NCBI RefSeq assembly: GCF_041240605.1
Contig: NZ_CP162487.1
Span: forward strand, 1,743,001-1,807,000
Length of the DNA: 64,000 bases
DNA from: Xanthomonas sp. DAR 80977
GTDB taxonomy: Bacteria > Pseudomonadota > Gammaproteobacteria > Xanthomonadales > Xanthomonadaceae
Direction of reading: 5' to 3'
The notes beneath the pieces are model-generated. The model made no database searches. It saw only the letters and a program-made list of their open reading frames with translations, and had not been told where the DNA came from. The position numbers and the translations under genes were made by a program. Positions 1 through 10,114 of this stretch are shown here, piece after piece; position 1 is the first letter of the stretch; each line of letters opens with the position of its first letter.

Positions 1-750
1 CGAGGAGGCCAGGCCCCAGCGCTTGTTGTTGACGTGGTCGCGGCCGAGCGCGTCGCTGTCCTGGCCCATGACGTTGACCCGCAGCGCGCTGCTTGCGCCC
101 AGCGTCTGGTTCCAGTCCGCGGTGAGGCGGCGCTGGTCGTCGCTGCCGCCGGACAGCGCGCCGCTGACCGCGTCGGTCAGGGTCGCCTGCTTGGTCACCA
201 GGTTGATCGCGCCGGTCGGCGCGCTGCGGCCGTTGTCGGTGCCGGCCGGGCCCTTCTCGACCTCGATCTGCTCGATGTTGAACACGTCGCGCGAGATCGA
301 GCCCAGGTCGCGCACGCCGTCGACGAAGATGCTGCTGGAGCTGTCGAAGCCGCGCATGTAGATCGCATCGCCGGTGGTGGTGTTGCCGTTCTCGCCGACG
401 TAGAAGGTGCCCACGCCCGGGCTGTTGCGCAGCGCCTCGGTGAGCGTGGTGGCGCCCTGCTCGGTGAACAGGTCCTTGCTGATCACGTTGATCGTCTGCG
501 GGGTGTCGATCAGCGGCTGGGTGAACTTGGGCGAGGCCGGCGCCTCCACCAGGTAGCGCTTGGCGCGCTGCGCTTCCACGTCGACCTTGCCCAGGGTGGT
601 GGGCTGGTCGACGGCGGTGGCATCGGCATCGGCGGCGAGCGCGGGGGAGGACAGCAGGCTCAGGCCGCTGAGCAGCGCGGCGGCGGTGAGGGTCTGCGCG
701 GACACCTGGCGGGAAACGGCGTGCTTGCGGCTCTTGATCGGGGAGGTCAT
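1..750 (-). CDS. fiu: TonB-dependent catecholate siderophore receptor, Fiu-like (3' part outside window)
   Basis: Outer-membrane receptor that imports ferric catecholate siderophores using TonB energy. The first 250 residues are present and the frame stays open to the window edge. They show a signal peptide (hydrophobic stretch about 20-40 ending near ALA|AD), then the plug domain: IDTPQTINVISKDLF, IYMRGFDSSSSIFVDGVRD and QIEVEKGPAGTDNGRSAPTG, the usual Fiu/CirA-class plug signatures, and the start of the barrel. A Fur-box-like palindrome lies about 150 bp upstream, which fits iron repression. The start chosen is the ATG that gives a twin-basic N-terminus (KSRKHAVSR); no strong ribosome binding site precedes it. 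The Fiu subclass is a homology judgement; substrate specificity cannot be read from this part. Confidence 0.85.
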   Translation of the reverse strand, partial: MTSPIKSRKHAVSRQVSAQTLTAAALLSGLSLLSSPALAADADATAVDQPTTLGKVDVEAQRAKRYLVEAPASPKFTQPLIDTPQTINVISKDLFTEQGATTLTEALRNSPGVGTFYVGENGNTTTGDAIYMRGFDSSSSIFVDGVRDLGSISRDVFNIEQIEVEKGPAGTDNGRSAPTGAINLVTKQATLTDAVSGALSGGSDDQRRLTADWNQTLGASSALRVNVMGQDSDALGRDHVNNKRWGLASS

Positions 751-900
751 GGACGATTCGGCTATGCAGGATGGAAAGGGCAGTCCGCAGCGCACCGGGC
801 CATGCCCGGGAAGGGCAGACCGCGTGCGATGGTCGGAGGGTGGCCAGATGACTGGCTGCCGCTGGCCGCTTAACGCGGTCATCACGCCTATTTCCGCGCA

Positions 901-919
901 AATGCGAATTATTTGCAAT
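901..919. promoter_or_regulatory. Fur-box-like operator upstream of the siderophore receptor
   Basis: AATGCGAATTATTTGCAAT is a 9-1-9 imperfect palindrome close to the Fur consensus (AATGAGAATNATTCTCATT type). It lies in the AT-rich, gene-free 295-bp gap between the receptor and the Rieske gene, a fitting position for iron repression of the receptor. Confidence 0.6.
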
Positions 920-1044
920 ATCTTTCGTTACATTGCGTTACACGACGGCACGCGGCAGTGCTTGCCAGGGGGCGCCGACAGAGACCATCTTTCGCTATAT
1001 ATTTTTGAAAAATAAAGGATTTATTTGCAACGAAGGCGGCGCGC

Positions 1045-1377
1045 TCAATCGCGGTCGTCGCGGGTCCAGAGTCCGCCGTGTTCGGACTTCACCGGGAATT
1101 TGGCGACCGGACTGTAGGCCGGCGCGCACAATGGGCGGCCGTCGCGGATGTCGAAGCGGGCGCCGTGCAGCACGCATTCGATGCTGCCTTCGGCGGCATC
1201 GAAGGTGCCGGGGGACAGTTCGTAGTCCTCGTGGCTGCAGCGGTCTTCCAGCGCGTAGAAGGTGCCGTCGAGATTGAACACCACGATCGGCGTGGCGGTG
1301 ACCTCGTCCCACACCGTGGCGGTTTCGCCCGGCAGCAGCGCGCCGTCGGCGCAGACGAAGGTCCAGGTCTCGCTCAT
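1045..1377 (-). CDS. Rieske-type [2Fe-2S] ferredoxin
   Basis: Small 110-residue single-domain Rieske protein of the non-haem oxygenase ferredoxin class, expected to be a cytosolic electron carrier. The cluster ligands are visible as C47-x-H49 and C68-x2-H71 (RCSHED and CVLHGARFD), with the expected proline-containing stretch afterwards. There is no signal peptide or membrane anchor and no partner oxygenase next to it. Its ATG overlaps the stop of the acetyltransferase gene by 4 bases, so it is probably the last gene of the suf transcription unit. Position downstream of sufS suggests a link to Fe-S assembly, but its electron partner is unknown. Confidence 0.85.
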   Translation of the reverse strand: MSETWTFVCADGALLPGETATVWDEVTATPIVVFNLDGTFYALEDRCSHEDYELSPGTFDAAEGSIECVLHGARFDIRDGRPLCAPAYSPVAKFPVKSEHGGLWTRDDRD

Positions 1378-1910
1378 GCGGCGCCGCCCAGCGGCTTCTC
1401 CAGCAGTTCGAAGCGCAGGTCGCCGCGCTTGGGCGTGCCGAAGCGCGCGTCGCCGTAGGGGAAGGGCTTCTTGATCCCGGTGCGGCGGTAGCCGCGGCGC
1501 TCGTAGAACGCGATCAGCTCGTCGCGCACGTCGATCACCGTCATCTGCATCACCGGCAACCGCCATTCCTGCCAGGCGATGCGCTCGGCCTCGGCCAGCA
1601 CGGTCTTGCCCAGGCCGCCGCCCTGCGCCTGCGGCTGCACCGAGAACATGCCGAAGTAGCCGGCGCCATCGTCGTCGGCGATGTGCGCGCAGGCGATCAG
1701 CGCGCCGTCGCGCTCGGCCAGCAGCACCAGGCTGCGCGGGCGCAGGATGTCGGCGCGCAATACCTCGCGATCGATGCGGTTGCCGTCGAGCAGGTCGGCC
1801 TCGGTGGTCCAGCCGACGCGGCTGCTGTCGCCGCGATAGGCCGAGGTGACCAGGGCGGCGATGGCGTCGAGATCGTCGACGGTGGCGGTGCGGAAGGTGA
1901 TGGTGTGCAT
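1374..1910 (-). CDS. GNAT-family N-acetyltransferase
   Basis: A 178-residue cytosolic acetyltransferase of the GNAT fold. Motif A, the acetyl-CoA pyrophosphate loop, is seen as VQPQAQGGGLGKTVL (Q-x-x-G-x-G type) near residues 92-106, followed by the usual C-terminal FYERRGYRRTG motif (about 139-149). The substrate cannot be predicted. The gene lies between sufS, from which it is separated by an inverted repeat, and the Rieske ferredoxin, with which it overlaps by four bases. Confidence 0.8.
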   Translation of the reverse strand: MHTITFRTATVDDLDAIAALVTSAYRGDSSRVGWTTEADLLDGNRIDREVLRADILRPRSLVLLAERDGALIACAHIADDDGAGYFGMFSVQPQAQGGGLGKTVLAEAERIAWQEWRLPVMQMTVIDVRDELIAFYERRGYRRTGIKKPFPYGDARFGTPKRGDLRFELLEKPLGGAA

Positions 1911-1934
1911 GGGCCGATTTTAAGCCTGGCGGCC

Positions 1935-2010
1935 GGGATTCGGGAGTGGGGAGTGGGGATTCGCCAAGGCGGTGCTTTTGCCAATCCCCACTCCCGAATG
2001 CCCAATCCCC
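1935..2010. repeat. GGGATT-type interspersed inverted repeat
   Basis: The left arm (from 1935) is built of GGGATT/GGGAGT units and the right arm (1981-2010) is its approximate reverse complement, with a short loop that differs from other copies. It fills the gap between sufS and the acetyltransferase. Related copies occur near 5296, 20980, 24545, 60077, 62416 and 62589. Confidence 0.7.
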
Positions 2011-2017
2011 GCTCGCA

Positions 2018-3271
2018 TCAGCCCAACAGCTTGCGCACCTTCAGCAACGCCGCCACGAAGCGCTCGATCTCGGCGTGGGTGTTGTAGAACGCCAGCGAGG
2101 CGCGGCAGGTGGCGGCGACGCCGTAGAACTGCAGCAGCGGATGCGCGCAGTGCTGCCCGGAGCGGATCGCCACGCCTTCCAGGTCCAGCAGCGTGGCCAG
2201 GTCGTGGGCGTGCGCGCCTTCGACCAGGAACGACACCACCGCGGCCTTGCCCGGCGCGGTGCCGAAGATGCGCAGCCCGTCGATCCGCTGCAGTTCCTCG
2301 GTGAAGTGCGCCAGCAGCTCGGCCTCGCGCGCTTCCACGTGCTCCAGGCCCAGGGCGGTCAGGTAGTCCACCGCCGCGCCCAGGCCGACGAAGCCGGCGA
2401 TGTTCGGGGTGCCGGCCTCGAACTTGTGCGGCGGATCGTTGAACACGGTGCCGTCGAAGCTGACTTCCTTGATCATCTCGCCGCCGCCGATGAACGGCGG
2501 CATCGCCTGCAGGTGCTCGCGCCGCGCCCACAGCGCCCCGGTGCCGGTGGGGCCGCACATCTTGTGCCCGGTGATGGCGTAGAAGTCGCAGCCGATCGCG
2601 GCCACGTCCAGGGCGCGGTGCGGCGCCGCCTGCGAGCCGTCGATGACGCTGACGATGCCGCGCTTGCGCGCCTCACGGCAGATCTCGCGCACCGGATTGA
2701 CCGTGCCCAGCACGTTGGAGACGTGGGTCAGCGCCAGCAGCTTCACGTCCGGCGTCATCGCCTTGCGCAGCGCGTCCAGGTCCAGTGCGCCGTCGGCGGT
2801 GATCTCGGCGACCTTGATGGTGGCGCCGGTGCGCTGCGCGACCAGCTGCCACGGCACGATGTTGGCGTGGTGCTCCATCCGCGACACCAGGATGCTGTCG
2901 CCGGCCTTGAGCCGCGGCAGCGCCCACGAATAGGCCACCAGGTTGATCGCGAAGGTGGTGCCGCTGCACAGCACCAGTTCGTCGGCGCGCACGTTGAGGA
3001 AGCGCGCCAGCTTGCCGCGCGCGCCCTCGTAGGCGTCGGTGGCCTCGGTGCCGAGCGCGTGCACCGCGCGGCTGACGTTGGCGTTGTAGCGCCGGTAGAA
3101 CTCGTCCAGCGCCGCGATCACCTGCAGCGGCTTCTGCCCGGTGTTGGCGTTGTCGAAATAGATCAGCGGCTTGCCGTGCACCTGCCGCATCAGCAGCGGG
3201 AAGTCGCTGCGCACCTTGTCCCAGTCCGGGGCCTGGTCCGGCGCCGTCTTGTGCGGGGCCACGCTGCTCAT
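2018..3271 (-). CDS. sufS: SufS-type cysteine desulfurase
   Basis: PLP-dependent group II cysteine desulfurase (417 residues) that releases sulfur from L-cysteine for SufBCD-based Fe-S assembly in the cytosol. The PLP lysine is K237 in TGHKMCGPTGTG, and the persulfide cysteine is C375 in RSGQHCAHP. YFDNANTGQKP near the N-terminus and NIAGFVGLGAAVDY near residue 295 are typical of SufS/CsdA. The ATG at 3271 overlaps the sufD stop by four bases. No sufE or sufA follows, so the sulfur-transfer partner must be encoded elsewhere or be replaced. Confidence 0.93.
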   Translation of the reverse strand: MSSVAPHKTAPDQAPDWDKVRSDFPLLMRQVHGKPLIYFDNANTGQKPLQVIAALDEFYRRYNANVSRAVHALGTEATDAYEGARGKLARFLNVRADELVLCSGTTFAINLVAYSWALPRLKAGDSILVSRMEHHANIVPWQLVAQRTGATIKVAEITADGALDLDALRKAMTPDVKLLALTHVSNVLGTVNPVREICREARKRGIVSVIDGSQAAPHRALDVAAIGCDFYAITGHKMCGPTGTGALWARREHLQAMPPFIGGGEMIKEVSFDGTVFNDPPHKFEAGTPNIAGFVGLGAAVDYLTALGLEHVEAREAELLAHFTEELQRIDGLRIFGTAPGKAAVVSFLVEGAHAHDLATLLDLEGVAIRSGQHCAHPLLQFYGVAATCRASLAFYNTHAEIERFVAALLKVRKLLG

Positions 3272-4526
3272 GCCACGCCCGCGGCGGCCAGCGCCTGGTC
3301 CAGGCGCGCGACCAGGAACTCGGCCAGCGGTGCATCCAGCACGCGCAGCGGTTCGCGGCAGAACGCGGCGGTCAGCAACTGTTGCGCGCGCTCGCGCGGC
3401 AGCCCGCGCGAACGCAGGTAGAACAGCGCATTGGCGTCGAGCTGGCCGACCGTGGCGCCGTGCGCGGCCTTGACTTCGTCGGCGTCGATCACCAGCACCG
3501 GCTGGGTGTCGATCTCGGCATCGGCGGACAGCAGCAGGTTCTTGTTCGACAGGTTGGCATCGCTGCCGTCGGCGCCCTGGCGGATGTGGATGCCGCCATG
3601 GAACACCACCCGGCTGCGCGCCGCGGCCACGCCGCGCCACAGCAGTTCGCAGGCGGTGTCGCGGGCGATGTGCTCGATGCCCAGGCGGGTGTCGATCTGG
3701 CGGCGGCCGTTGCCGAGCAGCACGCCGTTGGCGACCAGCCGCGCGTTGTCGCCTTCCAGGCGCACGTTGAGCTCGTGCCGCGACAGCGCGCCGCCCAGTT
3801 CCAGGTCGATGCGCCGGTACTGCGCGTCGCGTGCCAGCACCGCATCGGTGCGCAGCAGCGCGGTGACGCCGGACGCGTCCGCCTGCACCCGCGCGTGCGC
3901 CAGCTGCGCGCCGGCGGCCAGGTGCACGTGCGCCAGGGTGTTGCTCAGGTGCGCGGCGTCGCCCAGGTGCAGGTGATGCTCGACCAGCGACAGCGACGCG
4001 TCCTGGCGCAGTTCGACCAGATGCCGGTGGTGCCAGGCATGGTCGCCGGCGCCGGCGGTGGAGACGAACACCAGGTGCAGCGGCACCGCGACCTGCACGC
4101 CGGCATCCACGCGCAGCACGCTGCCTTCGTCGGCCAGCGCGGCATTGAGCTGGGCGAACACCTCGTCGCTGCGCTCGAAGCGGCGGCCGAGGAAGCGCAT
4201 CGCGTCGTCGCCGCTGCGCAGGATCGTGGACAGGCGCTGCAGTTCGACGCCGGCCGGCAGGCCGGCCAGGTCGGACAGCGCCTCGCTGGCGCGGCCGTTG
4301 ACGAACGCCAGCCGCGGCGCGGGAATGCCGTCGACGATGGCCGCATCCACGGCCGGCGCCGCGGCCGGTGCGGGACTGAAGCTGCGCCGCTCCAGCGCGC
4401 GCAGCGAGGTGTACTTCCACGCCTCGCTGCGCGGGCCGGGCAGGCCGTCGCGCAGCGCCTGCTCCAGCGGTGCGCGGCGCGCGCCGTCGCCGTGGAAGGC
4501 GGCGGCCAGGGAGTCGAGCAGGGCGC

Positions 4527-4530
<4 letters not shown>
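3268..4530 (-). CDS. sufD: Fe-S cluster assembly protein SufD
   Basis: Scaffold subunit of the SufBC2D complex, 420 residues. The C-terminal beta-helix part carries the conserved family stretch FHGGIHIRQGADGSDANLSN (about residues 310-330) and AHGATVGQLDANALFYLRSRG (about 361-381), both characteristic of SufB/SufD core domains. The chosen ATG at 4530 overlaps the sufC stop by four bases; an upstream extension of 13 residues would run into sufC and lacks conserved character. Both neighbours overlap it, indicating translational coupling across sufC-sufD-sufS. Confidence 0.93.
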
Positions 4531-5294
<764 letters not shown>

Positions 5295-5295
5295 G

Positions 5296-5400
5296 GGAAT
5301 TGGAAATCGAGAATGGGGAATAGGGGAAAAGCAGGGGGGCCGCAGTGCGGGAGAATCGGGAAGAGAACCGATTCCCGATTCTCCATTCCCGATTCCCTGC
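5296..5400. repeat. GGGATT-type interspersed inverted repeat between sufB and sufC
   Basis: Arm of GGGAATTGG/GAGAATGGGG units from 5296 pairs with GATTCCCGATTCTCC and CATTCCCGATTCCC units at about 5368-5400. It lies inside the suf operon between sufB and sufC, so the transcript should fold into a large hairpin there. Confidence 0.7.
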
Positions 5401-5410
5401 CCGGTGGGCG

Positions 5411-6853
<1,443 letters not shown>

Positions 6854-6869
6854 GGGGGCTGCCTACAGG

Positions 6870-7328
6870 TCAGGTGGTCGCGAAACGCACGGCGATCGGG
6901 CGCCGTTTGGTTTCGCCGGAAGAGGGAAGCGGGTGCAGCATCTGCGCCAGGGTCACGCCGCGCAGCGCATCGGCGACCACGTCGTTGATCAGCCGCCAGT
7001 TGGAACGCACGCCGCATTTCTGGGCGATGCTGCACTGGCTTTCGTGGTGGCTGCATTCGGTGATCGCCAGCGGGCCTTCCATCGCCTCGACGATCTGGAT
7101 CAGGCTGATCGCGTCGGCCGGGCGCGCCAGCCGGTAGCCGCCGTGCACGCCGCGCAGGCCTTCGACCAGCCCGGCCTGGGCCAGCGGCTTGAGCAGCTTG
7201 CTGACCGTGGGCGGCTCCAGCCCGGACTGCTCGGCCAGTTCGGTCGCGCTCAGCACCTCGCCGGGACGCGCGGCAAGCACGGTCAGCACGACGGTGGCGT
7301 AATCGGTCAGCTTGGTGACGCGGAGCAT
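6870..7328 (-). CDS. Rrf2/IscR-family regulator of the suf operon
   Basis: Winged-helix transcription factor, 152 residues, of the Rrf2 family. The N-terminal DNA-binding part contains LSATELAEQSGLEPPTVSKLL (HTH, about 26-46) and GVHGGYRLARP (wing). Three cysteines C92, C99 and C105 in ECSHHESQCSIAQKC match the spacing of the cluster ligands in IscR-type sensors, so Fe-S sensing is likely. It is the first gene of the suf operon and probably controls it by feedback, as established for SufR/IscR-type proteins. Confidence 0.88.
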   Translation of the reverse strand: MLRVTKLTDYATVVLTVLAARPGEVLSATELAEQSGLEPPTVSKLLKPLAQAGLVEGLRGVHGGYRLARPADAISLIQIVEAMEGPLAITECSHHESQCSIAQKCGVRSNWRLINDVVADALRGVTLAQMLHPLPSSGETKRRPIAVRFATT

Positions 7329-7361
7329 GGGGACAACAGCCGGATTTCAATGCGGACCGAA

Positions 7362-7391
7362 ATTGTACGCTTTTACGCCGCCGGCGTCCAA
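7362..7391 (-). promoter_or_regulatory. Candidate sigma-70 promoter of the rrf2-suf operon
   Basis: Reading the minus strand, TTGGAC (7391-7386) and TACAAT (7367-7362) are separated by 18 bp and lie about 35 bp before the regulator ATG at 7328. This is the best promoter match in the gap to the divergent SET-domain gene. Confidence 0.5.
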
Positions 7392-7530
7392 GCCGCGTGT
7401 TCATGTTTTTCCCTATCGCGGCGATCGGCGCCGCCAGCGGCCCCGGCGCCGCGGCCTGGCGCGATCCGCGGGGCTTGGGATCGCCGCCGATGTGCGCCAG
7501 AATCACCGCTTTCCCGTTCCGGACCGCCGC

Positions 7531-7998
7531 ATGCCCCGCAAGATCGCCGCCCGCAAGTCCCGTATCCATGGCAACGGCGTGTTCGCCGTGCTGCCGCTCA
7601 AGAAAGGCGAGCGGGTCATCGAGTACAAGGGCCGCCGCCGCACCCATGCCGAAGTGGACCGCGACGAGGCCGGCGACGTCGAGACCGGGCACACCTTCCT
7701 GTTCACGCTCAGCGACGACTACGTCATCGACGCCAACTACGAAGGCAACGACGCGCGCTGGATCAACCACAGCTGCGCGCCGAACTGCGAGGCGGTGATC
7801 ATCGAGGCCGAGGGCGACGACCGGCGCCAGGACAAGGTGGTGATCGAGGCGCTGCGCGCGATCAAGCCGGGCGAGGAGCTGACCTACAACTACGGCATCA
7901 CCCTGGGCGAACGGCATACGCCGCGGCTGAAGAAGATCTGGGAATGCCGCTGCGGGTCGAAGAACTGCACCGGCACCATGCTGCAGCCCAAGCGCTGA
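7531..7998 (+). CDS. SET-domain protein (putative lysine methyltransferase)
   Basis: A 155-residue stand-alone SET domain. Visible are the N-terminal SRIHGNGVFA, the SAM-binding/catalytic WINHSCAPNC (N79-H80-S81-C82), EELTYNYG (the conserved Tyr region) and a post-SET zinc knuckle CRCGSKNC (C139, C141, C146). Such proteins transfer a methyl group from S-adenosylmethionine to protein lysines in eukaryotes; bacterial targets are poorly known. The ATG at 7531 is chosen because the SET N-motif starts right after it, and the longer frame upstream is low-complexity and overlaps the suf promoter. It is transcribed away from the suf regulator. Confidence 0.8.
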   Translation: MPRKIAARKSRIHGNGVFAVLPLKKGERVIEYKGRRRTHAEVDRDEAGDVETGHTFLFTLSDDYVIDANYEGNDARWINHSCAPNCEAVIIEAEGDDRRQDKVVIEALRAIKPGEELTYNYGITLGERHTPRLKKIWECRCGSKNCTGTMLQPKR

Positions 7999-8089
7999 GC
8001 GGGCCTATGCACGTCGCCTAGACGCCCGGTTCACGAGGCGGCAACCGCGGCGCTCCTACGGTGAGGCTCCCCCTGTAGAGGAGTTTCCC

Positions 8090-8635
8090 ATGAGCGCAGC
8101 ACCTTCCCTGGCCGGCAAGCACGTCGCGGTCCTGGCCACCGACGGCTTCGAGCAGTCCGAACTGCAGGAACCCAAGCGCCTGCTGGAATCGTGGGGCGCG
8201 CAGGTCGATGTGATCGCGCCCGGCGACGGCGCCAGCATCCGCGGCTGGAGCAAGAAGGACTGGGGCGACAGCGTGCCGGTCGACAAGCGCCTGGCGCAGG
8301 CCGATGCCGGCGACTACGACGCGCTGGTGCTGCCCGGCGGGGTGATCAATCCGGACAACCTGCGCACCGAGGCTTCCGCGATCCGCTTCATCCAGTCCTT
8401 TGCCAGCGCCGGCAAGCCGGTCGCGGCGATCTGCCACGGCCCCTGGCTGCTGGCCGAGAGCGGCCTGGTCCGCGACAGGCAGGTGACGTCGTGGCCGTCG
8501 GTGAAGACCGACCTGAGCAATGCCGGCGGACGCTGGCAGGACGCGGAAGTGGTGGTGGACGGCAATCTCATCACCAGTCGCAAGCCGGACGACATCCCGG
8601 CCTTCGCCGCGGCGGTGGCCAAGGCGCTGGGCTGA
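8090..8635 (+). CDS. DJ-1/PfpI-family protein (YhbO-like)
   Basis: Cytosolic 181-residue protein of the class I glutamine amidotransferase-like fold. The nucleophile elbow is AAICHGPW with C115-H116, and the partner glutamate lies in TDGFEQSEL near the N-terminus, the arrangement of PfpI/YhbO stress proteins. Members are described as proteases or glyoxal-adduct deglycases; which applies here cannot be decided. A strong ribosome binding site (GAGGAG, about 8 bases before the ATG) supports the start. Monocistronic: a clear terminator follows. Confidence 0.88.
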   Translation: MSAAPSLAGKHVAVLATDGFEQSELQEPKRLLESWGAQVDVIAPGDGASIRGWSKKDWGDSVPVDKRLAQADAGDYDALVLPGGVINPDNLRTEASAIRFIQSFASAGKPVAAICHGPWLLAESGLVRDRQVTSWPSVKTDLSNAGGRWQDAEVVVDGNLITSRKPDDIPAFAAAVAKALG

Positions 8636-8662
8636 GCCGGCGCCAGCGTCCGCAACGATAGA

Positions 8663-8688
8663 CGGCGGCCTGCGGGCCGCCGCTTTTA
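8663..8688 (+). terminator. Rho-independent terminator after the PfpI-like gene
   Basis: Perfect 8-bp stem CGGCGGCC/GGCCGCCG with a TGCG loop followed by CTTTTAT, about 27 bp after the stop codon. Confidence 0.8.
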
Positions 8689-8690
8689 TG

Positions 8691-8844
8691 TAGGAGGGGC
8701 TTCAGCCCCCGACCGGGAATGAACAGTCGGGTCGCTCGAGCCGAGAATCGATCGAGTCGAGCAACGTGTCGCGGCTGAAGCCGTTCCTACGGTGCACCCA
8801 GTCGGCTGGCCGCATTCCCTGTAGGAGCGGCTTCAGCCGCGACG
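8691..8844. repeat. GTAG-type REP cluster (three copies, two as an inverted pair)
   Basis: GTAGGAGGGGCTTCAGCCCC at 8691, a reverse copy ending GCCGTTCCTAC at 8769-8790, and GTAGGAGCGGCTTCAGCCGC at 8821. Each is a short palindrome led by GTAG; the last two face each other around 30 bp, like a BIME. These match the GTAG REP type of Xanthomonas and Stenotrophomonas. The rest of the 381-bp gap up to 9016 shows nothing recognisable. Confidence 0.75.
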
Positions 8845-9016
8845 GACGGCATCCGAAGCCAGACGCCGTCCGCTACCGATTCGGTTCCGGCAGCGCTCCC
8901 TGTCGATCGTCGCGGCGAAGACGCCTTGCGACTCGCACCGAGGCCGATGCTCAAGCTCCTTCTCCGCACCGGTCCGCGGGGCGCAGCGTCACCGCATCAC
9001 CTGCAGCGGCGCAGCC

Positions 9017-9613
9017 TCACTGCCCCGACAGCGCGCCGGCCGGCACCAGCTGGCCGATGTCCTGATTGAAATGCACCACAAGCTTGCCGTTCTCCACCGC
9101 CGCCGATTCGATCTGCACGTTGCCCATCACCGCGGCCAGCGCCGGATCCAGCTTGTAGATCGGTTCCTTGCGCGCGTAGTCGCCCAGCCAGGCATTGAGC
9201 AGCTCGCGGGTGTTGGCGTCGAGCTTGCCGCCGTTGGCGGCCGGGCGGAAGTCGTCGATGGTCGGCGATTGCAGGTGGAAGCCCTGGGTCTGCTGTTCGT
9301 AGCGCAAGCCGCTGGTCAGCAGCACCGTGCCCAGCGGCGTCGGTGCGCCACCGCCGGTGGCCATGCTCAGGTCGAACTGCATCTTCAGGCGGTCGCCCGG
9401 CGGCAGCGACAGCTTGGGATCGCGGATGGTCATCTTGACCAGGCCGCCGAGCGCCTTGTGCGTCTGCGGGAAGCTGCCGTCCAGGTAGTGCTGCACGTCG
9501 GCGGCGCCGACGCTGACCTGCCTGCCCTGGATCGTCGGCTCGGCCTGCAGTTGGGATGCGGCAGCGAGAAGCAGCAGCGCGGCGGCGCGCAAGGTCGGCA
9601 GGCGGAGCTTCAT
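9017..9613 (-). CDS. Exported DUF1439 (YceB-like) protein
   Basis: A 198-residue exported protein. The N-terminus is a clear signal peptide (hydrophobic stretch 8-22, cleavage about LQA|EP); there is no lipobox cysteine, unlike E. coli YceB, so it is probably soluble periplasmic. The body, with VSVGAADVQHYLDGSFP at the start and KLVVHFNQDIG near the end, matches the DUF1439 pattern of small lipid-binding-like envelope proteins. Function is unknown. The gene stands alone between the REP cluster and a small DUF3861-like gene. Confidence 0.65.
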   Translation of the reverse strand: MKLRLPTLRAAALLLLAAASQLQAEPTIQGRQVSVGAADVQHYLDGSFPQTHKALGGLVKMTIRDPKLSLPPGDRLKMQFDLSMATGGGAPTPLGTVLLTSGLRYEQQTQGFHLQSPTIDDFRPAANGGKLDANTRELLNAWLGDYARKEPIYKLDPALAAVMGNVQIESAAVENGKLVVHFNQDIGQLVPAGALSGQ

Positions 9614-9728
9614 GAGGAGTGATGCCTTGGCGGAGTCAGGGGGTCAACATAACCGCAGCGGGTGAATGCGCGATTAGCGGAAAAGGGCGGTGGTGGCGAT
9701 CCGCCCACGCATGCGGGGGCCGATCGGC

Positions 9729-10028
9729 TCACGCGGCTGGCGGCGCCAGCCGCGCCAGGATCGCATCCAGCGACGGACGCAGCGGCGCCAGCAGCGCCTG
9801 CGCCTCGCTGTCGCTGCGCTCGCTGAGCCCGCGCAGCAGCTGCGTGCCGATGGTCAGCGCGGCGCGTTCGTCGCCACGCAGGCCGGGATGGCGCTGCGCG
9901 GCTTCGAGCAGGCGCATCCAGTCCTGCCGGCAGCGGGCCTCGAATTCGATGGTGCAGCGGCCTTGGCATTGCAGCCCGTCGGCCTCGATCGGCGTGACGG
10001 TGATGCGGTAGCGTTGGGTGGCGGTCAT
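9729..10028 (-). CDS. Small cytosolic protein, DUF3861-like
   Basis: A 99-residue protein beginning with YRITVTPIEADG and a C-terminal helical half ending RPSLDAILARLAP. The order (short beta start, acidic helix, aliphatic C-terminal helix) resembles DUF3861 proteins, which have no assigned function. No signal peptide or membrane segment. The start ATG at 10028 gives the family-like N-terminus. Confidence 0.5.
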   Translation of the reverse strand: MTATQRYRITVTPIEADGLQCQGRCTIEFEARCRQDWMRLLEAAQRHPGLRGDERAALTIGTQLLRGLSERSDSEAQALLAPLRPSLDAILARLAPPAA

Positions 10029-10114
10029 GGGCGTGCGCACGGCAAGTGGGTGATCCCAAGATAGGCTCCGTGCGCCGCGACCACGATAGGGGTGGCCGCG
10101 ACGCTCTGTTCCGT

